Below are positions 46,623 through 55,191 of a stretch of 64,000 nt of DNA, piece by piece. The stretch is from Rhodococcus sp. W8901 (lineage in GTDB: Bacteria > Actinomycetota > Actinomycetes > Mycobacteriales > Mycobacteriaceae). Where the stretch lies: the NCBI RefSeq assembly GCF_013348805.1, contig NZ_CP054690.1:4588001-4652000 (forward strand). Direction: 5' to 3'. The translations under genes and the position numbers were made by a program. Within the stretch, counting starts at the first letter, position 1, and each line of letters opens with the position of its first letter. The notes beneath the pieces were generated by a model, which worked only from the letters and a program-made list of their open reading frames with translations, was not told the origin of the DNA and did no database searches.

Positions 46623-47234
46623 CTACCGGCACGACCCCAGCGCGTGCTCGATCCGCTCGGCGACCTGTTCGGGCCGGCCGTCGCATTCGGCGCGCAGGCG
46701 TTCGGGGTCGATGCGGCCGATCGCGACGCCGTCGCTGACGACCTCGTCGAACAGGTCCTGCGCAATCCCGCCGGTCGCGAGGTCGAGTGCGGTGCACAGC
46801 GGGGTGGTGATGCCGAACGTCCCGGTCTGTTCAGTGTCCTCGGGTCGCAGTTCCCGGCGGTGCAGCGCAAGCCGGCGGGTGGGTGCGGGTGCCGAGCCCG
46901 TCGTCGACAGGTGCACGAAGCTGGGGTGCAGGTGGCCGAGGCCGTGCAGTTCTGCGGCGCTCTGATGCGAGACCACCGCGGCGCCCTCGAACCACGCACA
47001 CCACTTGGCGTACTCCTCGAGGTCGGTGCGCGGGAATGAGGCGAGCCGGAACAGATCCCGTTCGATCCGCAACCAGGACCCCTCGGCCAGGCGGCCGCCG
47101 ATATCCTCGGCAGTGCAACCAAGACGCAGCGCCTGCCCGGTCGTGAAATACCCCGCTTGCCGGAGCGCAAGACGACGCAGATCCTCACCCGCCTCAGGGG
47201 TGGGTTCTCGCCGCGGATCTGTCCAGCCCGCCAT
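46623..47234 (-). CDS. AbiEi-antitoxin-like winged-helix protein
   Basis: A 203-residue protein whose N-terminus (RLALRQAGYFTTGQALRLGCTAEDIGGRLAEGSWLRIERDLFRL) is the winged helix of AbiEi_4-type domains, often called type IV antitoxin. The rest has the usual C-terminal features AELHGLGHLHPSFVHLSTTG and PLCTALDLATGG. No AbiEii nucleotidyltransferase partner is adjacent, so an antitoxin role is doubtful; solitary copies are common in actinobacteria. ATG 47234 is chosen over 47294. Confidence 0.78.
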   Translation of the reverse strand: MAGWTDPRREPTPEAGEDLRRLALRQAGYFTTGQALRLGCTAEDIGGRLAEGSWLRIERDLFRLASFPRTDLEEYAKWCAWFEGAAVVSHQSAAELHGLGHLHPSFVHLSTTGSAPAPTRRLALHRRELRPEDTEQTGTFGITTPLCTALDLATGGIAQDLFDEVVSDGVAIGRIDPERLRAECDGRPEQVAERIEHALGSCR

Positions 47235-47347
47235 GCAGCAACAGTACTGCGCGGATATGCAGCGGATCACAGTTTTGGCGGAGCCGGTGTCCATACCGAT
47301 CCCCCATTCACAGAAACCGTTCAGAGTCTTCGGGGAGAATCCTTCTC

Positions 47348-48118
47348 ATGTCGGCACCAGTGAACGCACCCCAGATGCCCACGCCCCCGAAGCCCAAGCG
47401 GCGCAAGGCGGTCATGATCTCGCTGATCGTGGTCGCAGCGCTGGTCGTCGCACTCGTCGGCGGTGAGCTGTTCCTGAGGCAGCGCGCGACCAGTTGCATG
47501 GAGTCGCAGTTCCAAAGCCAGCTGGGCTCCGACGTGAACGTCAGCCTCAGCTGGAAGCCGGTGCTGTGGCAGATGGTGGGCAAGGACGTTCCGTACGTGA
47601 AGATCGACAGCTCCGGCTCGTCGTTCGGCCCCGCTCAGGGGATGGAGGTGCACGCCCGCGCCAACGACATCAAGATCACGGACTCCCCCGACAGCAGCGG
47701 CACCATCGGCAGTTCCAGCGCCGATGTCACGTGGTCGACGGCTGGGATCCTGGCAACCGTGCAGTCGCAATCGCTGGGCAACCTGGTCAGCTCGGTGACC
47801 TCCGATCCCACAGCGGGGACGCTGAAGTTCGCCGTCGGTCCGGCGGGACTAGCAGACCTGACGGTGCGCCCGTCGGTGCAGAACGGCGGGGTCGTCGTCG
47901 AGACGGTAGGCGCGGAGATCCTCGGACTCGGCCTGCCCACGGCGCTCGTCGACGGGATCGTGCAGACCCTGACGGACAGCCTGCAGCAGTACCCGCTGGG
48001 CATGGCCCCCACGTCGCTGACCGTCACGGACAACTCCGTCGACCTGAACCTCGAGGGCGGTCAGTACGTGATGCCGCCGCAGGACCCCAACGCGCAGAGC
48101 GGCTGCAGCCTGCTCTGA
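47348..48118 (+). CDS. DUF2993 (LmeA-like) membrane-anchored protein
   Basis: A 256-residue protein: Pro/Lys-rich cytoplasmic start, one membrane helix (VMISLIVVAALVVALVGGEL), then an extracytoplasmic DUF2993 domain beginning FLRQRATSCMESQFQSQLG and containing alternating strands typical of tubular lipid-binding folds. LmeA, the best-known member, is a periplasmic protein needed for lipomannan elongation. It ends in GCSLL. ATG 47348. Convergent with deoC, 7 bp apart. Confidence 0.85.
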   Translation: MSAPVNAPQMPTPPKPKRRKAVMISLIVVAALVVALVGGELFLRQRATSCMESQFQSQLGSDVNVSLSWKPVLWQMVGKDVPYVKIDSSGSSFGPAQGMEVHARANDIKITDSPDSSGTIGSSSADVTWSTAGILATVQSQSLGNLVSSVTSDPTAGTLKFAVGPAGLADLTVRPSVQNGGVVVETVGAEILGLGLPTALVDGIVQTLTDSLQQYPLGMAPTSLTVTDNSVDLNLEGGQYVMPPQDPNAQSGCSLL

Positions 48119-48125
48119 CGTCCGG

Positions 48126-48803
48126 TCAGGACTGGTCCGGCAGCCCGTCGAGCACGGCGCGGGTACCGGACAGTCCCAGCCGGGTGGCGCCGGCCTCGAT
48201 CATGGCCAGCGCCGCCTCGGCGGTGCGGATGCCGCCGCTGGCCTTGACGCCGAGCCGACCTCCGACCGTCTCGGCCATCAGGCGCACCGCCTCGACGCTC
48301 GCACCGCCCGCGGGGTGGAATCCGGTGGACGTCTTGACGAAGTCGGCGCCCGCCAACTGGGCGGCCCGGCAGCTTTCGACGATCGCCTCGTCCGACAGGG
48401 CGGCCGACTCGATGATCACCTTCAGCACGGGTCCCGGGCCGATGGCCTCACGAACGGTGAGGATGTCCGCGAGGACCGCGTTGTACTCGCCGGCGACGGC
48501 GGCCCCGATGTCGATCACCATGTCGACCTCCGCGGCACCCTGTTCGACCGCGAGGCGCGCCTCGGCGCCCTTGACCAGCGAATGATGCTTACCGGAAGGG
48601 AATCCGACGACGGTCGCGACCGCCGGTCCACCCCCCTCGGTCCGCAGCGGCAGCATCGACGGCGACACACACACCGCGTACGCGCCCAGTTCGCGGGCTT
48701 CCGCGACCAGCGCCCGGACATCGGCGTCGGACGCCTCCGGTTTGAGCAGCGTGTGGTCGACCATGGCGGCGACTCGGGACCGGCTGAGCGCGATGTCGGA
48801 CAT
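48126..48803 (-). CDS. deoC: Deoxyribose-phosphate aldolase
   Basis: A 225-residue TIM-barrel aldolase that cleaves 2-deoxyribose-5-phosphate to glyceraldehyde-3-phosphate and acetaldehyde. [10 protein letters not shown] near the N-terminus, [25 protein letters not shown] (active Lys), and the Schiff-base Lys in [15 protein letters not shown] and VKASGGIRT are present. The frame is open to 49172, but ATG 48803 gives the family length. It is divergent from the methyltransferase at 48841, 37 bp apart. Confidence 0.95.
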   Translation of the reverse strand: MSDIALSRSRVAAMVDHTLLKPEASDADVRALVAEARELGAYAVCVSPSMLPLRTEGGGPAVATVVGFPSGKHHSLVKGAEARLAVEQGAAEVDMVIDIGAAVAGEYNAVLADILTVREAIGPGPVLKVIIESAALSDEAIVESCRAAQLAGADFVKTSTGFHPAGGASVEAVRLMAETVGGRLGVKASGGIRTAEAALAMIEAGATRLGLSGTRAVLDGLPDQS

Positions 48804-48840
48804 GCCCCGAAGCTTGGCACAGCTCGTTAGCATCGGTCGT

Positions 48841-49683
48841 ATGGCAGGCACGCACGCCGAGGAGATAGCCGCGACGTTCGACGCGGCCGCCGCCGACTTC
48901 GACCTGGTGGCCCCCGATGTGTGGGGTCCGGCGGGGCAGGCGCTGGTGTTCCAGGCCCGACTGAGTCCGGGTGACACGGTCCTCGACGTCGGTAGCGGCA
49001 CCGGTGCCTCCGCGCTGCCCGCGGCCCTCGCCGTCGGCCCCACCGGGCTGGTCCACGCGGTCGACCTCTCCGACGAGATGCTCGAGCGCGGCCGGGTGAA
49101 GGCGTCGGACCGGGCGCTGCTCAACATCGAGTTCGTGTGCGCCGACGCCACCACGTGGGAGCCGCCGAGCACCGTCCCCGACGTCGGCTACGACGCCCTG
49201 CTCAGCTCGTACGCGGTGTTCTTCCTGCCCGAGATGGATCAGGCGTTCGCACGGCTGTGCGGTCTGGTGCGTCCCGGGGGCACCGTCGGCGTCACGGCCT
49301 GGCAGGACACCGCGCTGCGCGAGTACGCGACGACGTTCCTCGACGCGCTCGGACGGCACCTGCCCGAGCCGCTCCCCGACCGCACCACCGAGATGGAGCC
49401 GGCGCAGCGGATCGACAGCACCGACAAGCTGGGCGCGTGGCTCACCGACGCCGGCACCGAGGCGGTCGAGGTGCGCGCACTGTCGAACCTGATCCCGGCG
49501 ACCGAGGAGTTCTGTTGGAACTTCGTGCTGGGCAGCGGGTTACGCGCAACGCTCACCGGCCTGGCGCCCGACGTGGTCGACCGGGTGCGACGCGAGTTCA
49601 TGAACCTGATCACCGACCGCGAACTGCACACCGTGGACGCCACGACGCTGGTCGGTACGGCGAAGGTCGTCGGGTTTCCCTGA
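48841..49683 (+). CDS. Class I SAM-dependent methyltransferase
   Basis: A 280-residue UbiE-like methyltransferase. Motif [18 protein letters not shown], the acidic loop [14 protein letters not shown], motif II around [16 protein letters not shown], and [14 protein letters not shown] are all clear. The C-terminal third is a substrate cap. ATG 48841; the longer frame upstream overlaps deoC. It is followed 17 bp later by purU. The substrate is not predictable from sequence. Confidence 0.9.
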   Translation: MAGTHAEEIAATFDAAAADFDLVAPDVWGPAGQALVFQARLSPGDTVLDVGSGTGASALPAALAVGPTGLVHAVDLSDEMLERGRVKASDRALLNIEFVCADATTWEPPSTVPDVGYDALLSSYAVFFLPEMDQAFARLCGLVRPGGTVGVTAWQDTALREYATTFLDALGRHLPEPLPDRTTEMEPAQRIDSTDKLGAWLTDAGTEAVEVRALSNLIPATEEFCWNFVLGSGLRATLTGLAPDVVDRVRREFMNLITDRELHTVDATTLVGTAKVVGFP

Positions 49684-49700
49684 CCTGAGAGACTGGGCCC

Positions 49701-50588
49701 ATGAGTTCAGCTGCCTCGACCGACGACCGTCGTTACGTCTTGTCTCTGGGTTGCCCCGACCGCACCGGCATCGTGGCCCGCATCTCCGCGTTCCTCGCCG
49801 AGATCGGCGGCTGGATCGTCGAGGCCGCGTACCACGCGGACGCCGATACCGGTTGGTTCTTCACCCGGCAGGCGGTGCGTGCGTCGTCGATCAGCCTGAG
49901 CCTCGAGGAGATGCGCGAGAAGTTCGCGGTGGTGGCCGCCGAGCTGGGTCCCGAGACCGAGTGGACGCTCACCGACACCGGCGAGCGCAAGCGCGTCGTG
50001 CTGCTGGTCAGCAAGGAGGGCCACTGCCTGCACGACATCCTCGGCCGCGTCGCCGCCGGTGAGCTGCAGTGCGAGATCGCTGCTGTGATCGGCAACCACC
50101 CGGACCTCGAGCGGGTCACCAAGCGCCACGGCGTCGACTTCCACTACGTGTCGTTCCCGAAGGATCCGGCCGAGCGCGGTCCCGCGTTCGAGCAGGTGCG
50201 CAAGCTGGTCGACGAGCACGACCCGCACGCGGTGGTGTTGGCCCGATTCATGCAGGTGCTACCCGCGGAACTGTGCGAGCACTGGGCCGGCCGCGCGATC
50301 AACATCCATCACAGCTTCCTGCCGTCGTTCGTCGGCGCCCGCCCGTACCACCAGGCGTTCACGCGCGGCGTCAAGCTGATCGGCGCCACGTGCCACTACG
50401 TGACGGCAGAGCTCGACGCCGGCCCGATCATCGAGCAGGACGTCATCCGCGTCGATCACACCGACGAGGTGGCGGACATGGTGCGTCAGGGCCGCGACAT
50501 CGAGAAGCTGGTCCTCGCCCGCGGCCTGCGGTGGCACCTGGAGGACCGCGTCCAGGTGCACGGCCGCAAGACCGTCGTCTTCAGCTGA
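49701..50588 (+). CDS. purU: Formyltetrahydrofolate deformylase
   Basis: A 295-residue enzyme hydrolysing 10-formyl-THF to formate and THF, balancing one-carbon pools. N-terminal ACT domain (YVLSLGCPDRTGIVARISAFLAEIGGWIVEA), then a formyltransferase-fold domain with VLLVSKEGHCLHDILGR, INIHHSFLPSFVGARPYHQAF and the catalytic Asp in DAGPIIEQDVIRVDH. ATG 49701. Convergent with the hydrolase gene, 22 bp apart. Confidence 0.95.
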   Translation: MSSAASTDDRRYVLSLGCPDRTGIVARISAFLAEIGGWIVEAAYHADADTGWFFTRQAVRASSISLSLEEMREKFAVVAAELGPETEWTLTDTGERKRVVLLVSKEGHCLHDILGRVAAGELQCEIAAVIGNHPDLERVTKRHGVDFHYVSFPKDPAERGPAFEQVRKLVDEHDPHAVVLARFMQVLPAELCEHWAGRAINIHHSFLPSFVGARPYHQAFTRGVKLIGATCHYVTAELDAGPIIEQDVIRVDHTDEVADMVRQGRDIEKLVLARGLRWHLEDRVQVHGRKTVVFS

Positions 50589-50610
50589 CGGACGCCGGTT
50601 GACGCCGCAG

Positions 50611-51645
50611 TCAGTTCGAGTTGCGCAGGCGCTCGACCTCGGCGTTGAAGTCGGCGACGGCCTCGACCGACGTCATGTGACCGATGCCCTCGAGCACTAT
50701 CAGCCGGTCGAGGTGCTCGGCGTCGTCGAGGGCCTGCGCCAGGCGGCGGGCGTGTGACGGCGGTGTGAGCCGGTCCGCGGTGCCGACCATGACCGTGGTC
50801 GGCACCGTCAGGTTCTTCAGGCCGTCCTTGATGTCGAGGGTGCTCAGCGCCGCGCCCCATCCACCGCGGGTGCGGGGATGACACCCGGTGACGATGCGTT
50901 CGCAGAACGCCACCTCGGCGGGTGTCGCGCCGGGCGCCATCGCGACGTACTTGATCGCGCGCGTGGTCATCGGGGACGCCGGCATCGGCATGGCCGATCC
51001 GAGGACCGCCCGGCCCACGGGCACCGGCATCCGCGGAAAGCGTTGCGGCAGTGGGATGACCGTGGTCTCGGCGACCAGGCTGTCGGTGCCGGTGCTGGCC
51101 AGCAGCACGGAACTGGCGTACCGATCCACCTGCTCGGGGTACTTGCCGGCCCATGCGACGATGCTCATGCCGCCCATGCTGTGCCCGACGATCTCGGCCT
51201 TGCGTCCGTCGCGCACCGTGGCGGCGAGGACGGCGGCCAGGTCGTCGGCGAGGACGTCGGGGCTCAGCGGAATCCGACCGATGTCACTGCGGCCGTGACC
51301 GCGCTGGTCGTAGGCGATGACGCGGTACTTCTCGGCGAGCGCGTTGATCTGCGGATTCCAGAAGTCGGACGAACACGTCCAGCCGTGGCTGAGCACGATC
51401 GGATCGGCGTCGGGCGATCCGTAGGCCCGCACGTGAAGCTCGGTGCCGTCGGCGCTGGTGACCGGGACGATCTCCGGTTCGATCCCCGGAGTGGCGAACA
51501 GCGCTGCCTCGTCTCCGGGATCTGCTGTCGCCGACGCGTTCCGCGCCCGCGCCGCAACCACGGCACCACCCGCGAGTGCTACCGCTCCCACGGCACCGAT
51601 CGACGTCCACAGCGCCTTGTGCGACTTCCGTGCAGCCACTTCCAC
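50611..51645 (-). CDS. Alpha/beta hydrolase with N-terminal membrane anchor
   Basis: A 344-residue hydrolase. N-terminal helix IGAVGAVALAGGAVVAARARNA is a possible anchor or uncleaved signal. Catalytic parts: VLSHGWTCSSDFWNPQ, VIAYDQRGHGRSD, nucleophile elbow GHSMGG, acid in MVGTADRLTPP and His in GIGHMTSVE. ATG 51645. It sits 12 bp downstream of the MerR gene and so may be in its transcript. Looks like the epoxide-hydrolase/haloperoxidase side of the family. Confidence 0.88.
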   Translation of the reverse strand: MEVAARKSHKALWTSIGAVGAVALAGGAVVAARARNASATADPGDEAALFATPGIEPEIVPVTSADGTELHVRAYGSPDADPIVLSHGWTCSSDFWNPQINALAEKYRVIAYDQRGHGRSDIGRIPLSPDVLADDLAAVLAATVRDGRKAEIVGHSMGGMSIVAWAGKYPEQVDRYASSVLLASTGTDSLVAETTVIPLPQRFPRMPVPVGRAVLGSAMPMPASPMTTRAIKYVAMAPGATPAEVAFCERIVTGCHPRTRGGWGAALSTLDIKDGLKNLTVPTTVMVGTADRLTPPSHARRLAQALDDAEHLDRLIVLEGIGHMTSVEAVADFNAEVERLRNSN

Positions 51646-51657
51646 TCCCCTGTTCCT

Positions 51658-52419
51658 CTAGCCGGCGCGCGTCGAGTCCGACTCGGGCGCAACCTGTTCG
51701 AGCTGACTCGCGGCTTTCGCGAGCGCTTTCGAGATCTGTTCCTCCATCGCCTCGGCGAACAGCGCGTGCACCGCGTCGTGCGCGAGCGGGCGCACCTGGT
51801 TCACCAGGGCCGCAACCTCCGAGACCGTTGCCGGGTCGAGGTCGAGCGTGCCGCCCTCGGGGGCGAGGTACCGGTCGGAGACCAGTTCGACGAACCGGGC
51901 CGCGACATCACCGAGATCGCGGCGGACCGCCTCGGTCTGCTCGAGAATGTCGGCGAGTGGGACCCCGGCGTCGACGAGGACCTGGGCGGCCTCCATGAGC
52001 CGCGGGTTGGCGACGGAGTAGTCCTTGCCGGCCTTCGCGAGGACACCCAACTGGGTGCCGAGCGCGATGTTGGCCTCGGTGGTCTGCTCGCCGAACATCC
52101 GGCGCAGTTCCGACATCGTCAGTTTCGCGGCTCGACGGTACTTCTTCCACCGTCCGCCCGGGTCGTCGGTCTCGAGAACGTCGCGGACCTGCAGTCCGTA
52201 CTGGGCGGCGGTGAGCAGTTCACTGATGGTGGCGAACGTGTATCCACGGTCGAGCATCCGGCTGATGAGATTGAGCCGCGCCAGGTGCGACTCGTTGTAC
52301 CAACCGGCGCGCCCCTCCTTGCGCGGCGGCGGCAGCAGACCACGATCCTGGTAGACCCGCACATTCCGCACGCTGACACCGGCCTCGCGAGCGAGGTCGT
52401 CGATGCGGTATTCCTTCAT
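51658..52419 (-). CDS. MerR-family transcriptional regulator next to IS481
   Basis: A 253-residue regulator: MKEYRIDDLAREAGVSVRNVRVYQDRGLLPPPRKEGRAGWY is the MerR winged helix, followed by a coiled-coil and a long C-terminal effector domain with no Cys pair. ATG 52419. The open frame runs upstream through the IS, which is not coding for it. Before the IS came in, this gene lay directly downstream of the diiron oxygenase, making it a candidate regulator for that gene. The IS now separates them. Confidence 0.88.
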   Translation of the reverse strand: MKEYRIDDLAREAGVSVRNVRVYQDRGLLPPPRKEGRAGWYNESHLARLNLISRMLDRGYTFATISELLTAAQYGLQVRDVLETDDPGGRWKKYRRAAKLTMSELRRMFGEQTTEANIALGTQLGVLAKAGKDYSVANPRLMEAAQVLVDAGVPLADILEQTEAVRRDLGDVAARFVELVSDRYLAPEGGTLDLDPATVSEVAALVNQVRPLAHDAVHALFAEAMEEQISKALAKAASQLEQVAPESDSTRAG

Positions 52420-52507
52420 GTTCCGCCTTCCCCACTGGGACCGCGACGGCGTCAGCGGTTCCGGCGCGGTCGACGGTGTGGGAAATTCTATCGCGGTGAG
52501 CGTGGGC

Positions 52508-52524
52508 ACTAGATGTACTGCCCA
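52508..52524. repeat. Left target duplication and terminal inverted repeat of the IS
   Basis: ACTAGA (52508-52513) is the target duplication; TGTACTGCCCA (52514-52524) is the left end of the element, the exact inverse of the right end. Similarity continues weakly for about 15 more bases (GTTGATCAAC versus GGTTGGTTGAAC). Confidence 0.85.
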
Positions 52525-53501
52525 TGGACGTTGATCAACCTGCTGAAGGGAACGTTCCTGCCGATGGCGGAGTGCTGCCGGTGGTGATTGTAGGTGTGCA
52601 ACCATCCCGGCAGTGCTGCCCGTCTGGCCTGTTCTGACTGGTAGTGGCGGGCGAAGGCCCATTCGGCGGCCATGGTGCGGTGGAAGCGTTCGATCTTGCC
52701 GTTGGTTTGAGGCCGGTACGGGCGGGTGCGTTTGTGGATGACCGCGAGCTCGGTGCAGGCCTGCTTCCACAGGTGCGAGCGGTAGCAGCCGCCGTTGTCC
52801 GACAGGACCCGTTCGACCGTGACGCCGCGGGCGGCGAACCACGACACTGCCCGTCGTAGCACTCCGACCGCGGTGGCGGCGGTCTCGTCGTCGTGGATCT
52901 CGGCGTAAGCGACGCGGGAATGGTCGTCGATCACGGTGTGCACGAATGCGTGCCCGAGGAGGACATCGCGATGGCGGCTGCGTTTCGTGCCGGGAGTGGT
53001 CTTGCGGTTCTGCCAGCCCTGTGGACGCCCGACGTAGCGCCAGCCACCACCGTTGGGGATGTTGCCGAGTTTCTTGACGTCGACGTGGATCATCGAACCC
53101 GGATACGGGTGTTCGTAGCGGCGGATCACTTCGCCGGTGCGGATGTCGATGTGGGACAGGCGATTGAGTCGGCAGCGGACCAGGACGGCGTGCACGGTCG
53201 AGGCCGGCATGTCCAGCCGCGACGCGATCGCTTGCGGGGACAGTCGGCGTCGCCACCGCAGATCGACGATCTTGCGTTTGGTCGGTTCCGGAGTGCGATT
53301 CGGGCTCCGGTGCGGCCGGCTGGATCGGTCGACCATGCCGGCCTCGCCCATCTCCTGATAGCGGCCCGCCCATCTCTTGGCGGTCGGCCAGGACACGTTG
53401 AAGTGTTCCGCGGCCGTGCTGATGGGCCAGCCCTCGTCGACGATGCGGCGGGCGAGCAGCAGTCGCCCGCGTGGGGTCAGTGGTGCGTTAGCGTGGACCA
53501 C
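52509..53501 (-). CDS. IS481-family transposase
   Basis: A 330-residue DDE transposase. N-terminal helix-turn-helix (LARRIVDEGWPISTAAEHFNVSWPTAKRWAGRYQE), a second HTH (LSPQAIASRLDMPASTVHAVL), and the rve core with the first Asp in MIHVDVKKL, the second in VIDDHSRVAYAEI, third region RVLSDNGGCYRSHLW, and Glu in NGKIERFHRTMA. The GTG start has AGGAG 7 bases upstream inside a hairpin. Its last codon (ATC) and stop (TAG) lie partly in the target duplication, outside the element. The frame is intact, so it is probably active. Confidence 0.93.
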   Translation of the reverse strand: MVHANAPLTPRGRLLLARRIVDEGWPISTAAEHFNVSWPTAKRWAGRYQEMGEAGMVDRSSRPHRSPNRTPEPTKRKIVDLRWRRRLSPQAIASRLDMPASTVHAVLVRCRLNRLSHIDIRTGEVIRRYEHPYPGSMIHVDVKKLGNIPNGGGWRYVGRPQGWQNRKTTPGTKRSRHRDVLLGHAFVHTVIDDHSRVAYAEIHDDETAATAVGVLRRAVSWFAARGVTVERVLSDNGGCYRSHLWKQACTELAVIHKRTRPYRPQTNGKIERFHRTMAAEWAFARHYQSEQARRAALPGWLHTYNHHRQHSAIGRNVPFSRLINVHGQYI

Positions 53502-53625
53502 GAAGGTCTCCTGTCGGTGAGTGGGTGTCTAAGCAACTCCACTTCACGACAGGAGACCTTCTTCGTTCAACGACCGGCTACAGCGTGTCGTCGCAATCGT
53601 TCAACCAACCTGCCTGGGCAGTACA
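52514..53625 (-). mobile_element. IS481-family insertion sequence, complete
   Basis: A 1112-bp element with one transposase, TGTACTGCCCA inverted repeats at both ends and 6-bp ACTAGA duplications flanking. It inserted at the stop codon of the diiron oxygenase gene, TAG being inside ACTAGA, so that gene keeps its stop. Clean ends and an intact transposase point to a recent insertion. Inserted between the oxygenase and the MerR gene. Confidence 0.92.
53502..53561 (-). promoter_or_regulatory. RBS-sequestering hairpin of the transposase gene
   Basis: GAAGGTCTCCTGTCG (53502-53516) and CGACAGGAGACCTTC (53547-53561) form a perfect 15-bp stem with a 30-base loop. In mRNA read from outside the element, the arm next to the start codon holds the AGGAG ribosome site, so pairing would block translation. 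Transcripts starting inside the loop would escape. This is a known way for IS elements to avoid activation by read-through. Confidence 0.75.
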
Positions 53626-53631
53626 ACTAGA
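53615..53631. repeat. Right terminal inverted repeat and target duplication of the IS
   Basis: TGGGCAGTACA (53615-53625) is the inverse of the left end, and ACTAGA (53626-53631) is the second target copy. The TAG stop of the diiron oxygenase (minus strand, bases 53627-53629) lies inside this copy. Confidence 0.85.
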
Positions 53632-54562
53632 TGACGTGCGCCCGGCGCAGCAGCGCCTTCGACGGTCCGCCGATCAGCCCGCACTCGTCGAGGAACTCGA
53701 CGGTCTTGCGGGAACCCTCGCGGATCATCTCGTGGTAGTGCGCGTTGTTCCTCGCCGCCAGCTTGGCTTCGTCGACATCGAGTCCGGCCGCCGCGTAGAC
53801 CTGCTCGTTCACGAGGCACGTGACGATGAAGTACGCGGTGACACCCAGCACCAGACGCTGATAGGCGCGCTTGGGACGCGACAACGTCCTGACTCGTCGG
53901 ACGGTCTCCTCGCGCGCGAACTTGATGTGCCGGGCCTCCTCGAGCACATGAATCTTGCTCACGGTCCGCGTGATCGGCTGCACCCGCTCGTCCTTCATGA
54001 AGTCGCGCTGCATCATGTCGAGGATCTCCTCGGCGAACAGCGTGCCGCCGTAGGCGAGTGATCCCGAGGCCGTCGACTTGAACAGCCGGGCGGAGTTGAG
54101 GATCCACCGCTTCGGCCGGTACGACGGGATACCGAAACGCTGCGCCGAGCGCGCGAACATCGTGGAGTGGCGGCACTCGTCGGCGATCTCGTTGAGCGCG
54201 AACTGCACGTGCGGGGTGGACGGATCGTGCGAGTAGATGTCACGCAGCAGCATCTGCATGAGGATCATCTCGAACCAGATCCCGGTGCCGGCGACGCTCG
54301 CCGCCTCGTGCTGGGTGAGGGTGATCCGCTGCTCCTCGGTCATCCGCTCCCACAATTCGGTGCCGTACAGGCTGCACCACTCGGGGGTCATGCCGTAGAG
54401 ATCCTCGGGGACGGGCGCTTGCCAGTCGACCTCGACGAGCGGGTCGTACGACTTGCGCGCGGCCGACGCGAGCAGTCGCGCCGCGGTGTCCTGCCGATCC
54501 CCCACCCGCATGTGACGAGACTGCCAGGCTTCGGCGGACTCCCGGTGATGAGTGATCGACAT
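53627..54562 (-). CDS. AurF-like diiron oxygenase
   Basis: A 311-residue all-helical diiron protein. Candidate iron ligands: Glu98 in WFEMI, Glu129 and His132 in DECRH, Glu178/179 in FAEEI, and Glu209 and His212 in LEEARH, giving two ExxH motifs as in p-aminobenzoate N-oxygenase (AurF). ATG 54562 has AGGAG 6 bases upstream. A strong promoter with a palindrome lies about 120 bp upstream. The stop codon lies in the IS target duplication but is the original one. Likely an oxygenase of aryl-amine or fatty substrates; true substrate unknown. Confidence 0.85.
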   Translation of the reverse strand: MSITHHRESAEAWQSRHMRVGDRQDTAARLLASAARKSYDPLVEVDWQAPVPEDLYGMTPEWCSLYGTELWERMTEEQRITLTQHEAASVAGTGIWFEMILMQMLLRDIYSHDPSTPHVQFALNEIADECRHSTMFARSAQRFGIPSYRPKRWILNSARLFKSTASGSLAYGGTLFAEEILDMMQRDFMKDERVQPITRTVSKIHVLEEARHIKFAREETVRRVRTLSRPKRAYQRLVLGVTAYFIVTCLVNEQVYAAAGLDVDEAKLAARNNAHYHEMIREGSRKTVEFLDECGLIGGPSKALLRRAHVI

Positions 54563-54675
54563 CGTCAACTCCTGCTCGGGCCGGCGTTCGCACTCGTCGC
54601 GTTCACGCAGGTCATACGCTGGGAAAAGAGGCGGGACACGCCCGCATCCGGGCACGAATCGACGATAACACTGTC

Positions 54676-54689
54676 ACAATGAGCATTGT
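54676..54689 (-). promoter_or_regulatory. Promoter with palindrome upstream of the diiron oxygenase
   Basis: ACAATGAGCATTGT is a near-perfect palindrome. On the minus strand it overlaps TTGACA (-35), followed after 18-19 bases by TTATCG/TATCGT (-10). A long spacer with a dyad in it is the layout of MerR-activated promoters. An inverted GACGATAA/TTATCGTC pair flanks the region. Confidence 0.6.
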
Positions 54690-54742
54690 CAAGGTTTATC
54701 TGTAACTTATCGTCAACAGATGGTTGGAGCGGGAGCGGACGG

Positions 54743-55036
54743 CTACCAGCGAGGTCCACGCTGGATGTCGTCGACCCGCGGGCGGACGTCGACGAGGTAC
54801 ACGCAGATGGCGACCACTCCGATGAGTCCGAGCATGTTGACTGGGCCGAACAGGAACACCACGAGCAGGGCGGCCACCAGGATGCCGAGCCAGATCGGCT
54901 TGCTCAACTTGTCCACCGCAGTGAACGCGTCCTTGCGCTGCCGCGCCGCATGAAAAATCGCGAAGGCAGCCCCGGCCAAGGCAACCAGCTTCAGCGCGAA
55001 CAGGATCAGACCGATGAGACCGCCAGCGATAGTCAC
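54743..55036 (-). CDS. DUF2516 membrane protein (Rv0476-like)
   Basis: A 97-residue protein with three hydrophobic segments and the family pattern: IFHAARQRKDAFTAVDKLSKPIWLGILVAALLVVFLF, then MLGLIGVVAICVYLVDVRPRVDDI. GTG 55036 with GGAATC upstream. In mycobacteria the gene follows hbhA; here the flavin monooxygenase lies between them. Function unknown. Confidence 0.88.
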   Translation of the reverse strand: MTIAGGLIGLILFALKLVALAGAAFAIFHAARQRKDAFTAVDKLSKPIWLGILVAALLVVFLFGPVNMLGLIGVVAICVYLVDVRPRVDDIQRGPRW

Positions 55037-55191
55037 GATTCCATTCTACGGAGCCGTCGCCGCGCCGTCCCCCGCACCGTGAGGTACGAAATCGCGGGAG
55101 GCGGCCGGCCGATGACGAAGGCGCCCGCCGGATGCTGTGGCACATGACACACTGATGGGTACCGGCGCGACCAACAGGATCGGCAGGCGTC

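Noticed and set aside
46623-47234. AbiEi-like protein considered as half of a toxin-antitoxin system
   Set aside because: No AbiEii-type nucleotidyltransferase is adjacent on either side; solitary copies are common.
51658-53373. A 571-codon frame joining part of the IS with the MerR regulator
   Set aside because: The IS part is antisense-frame shadow of the transposase, and the MerR protein has a normal start at 52419.
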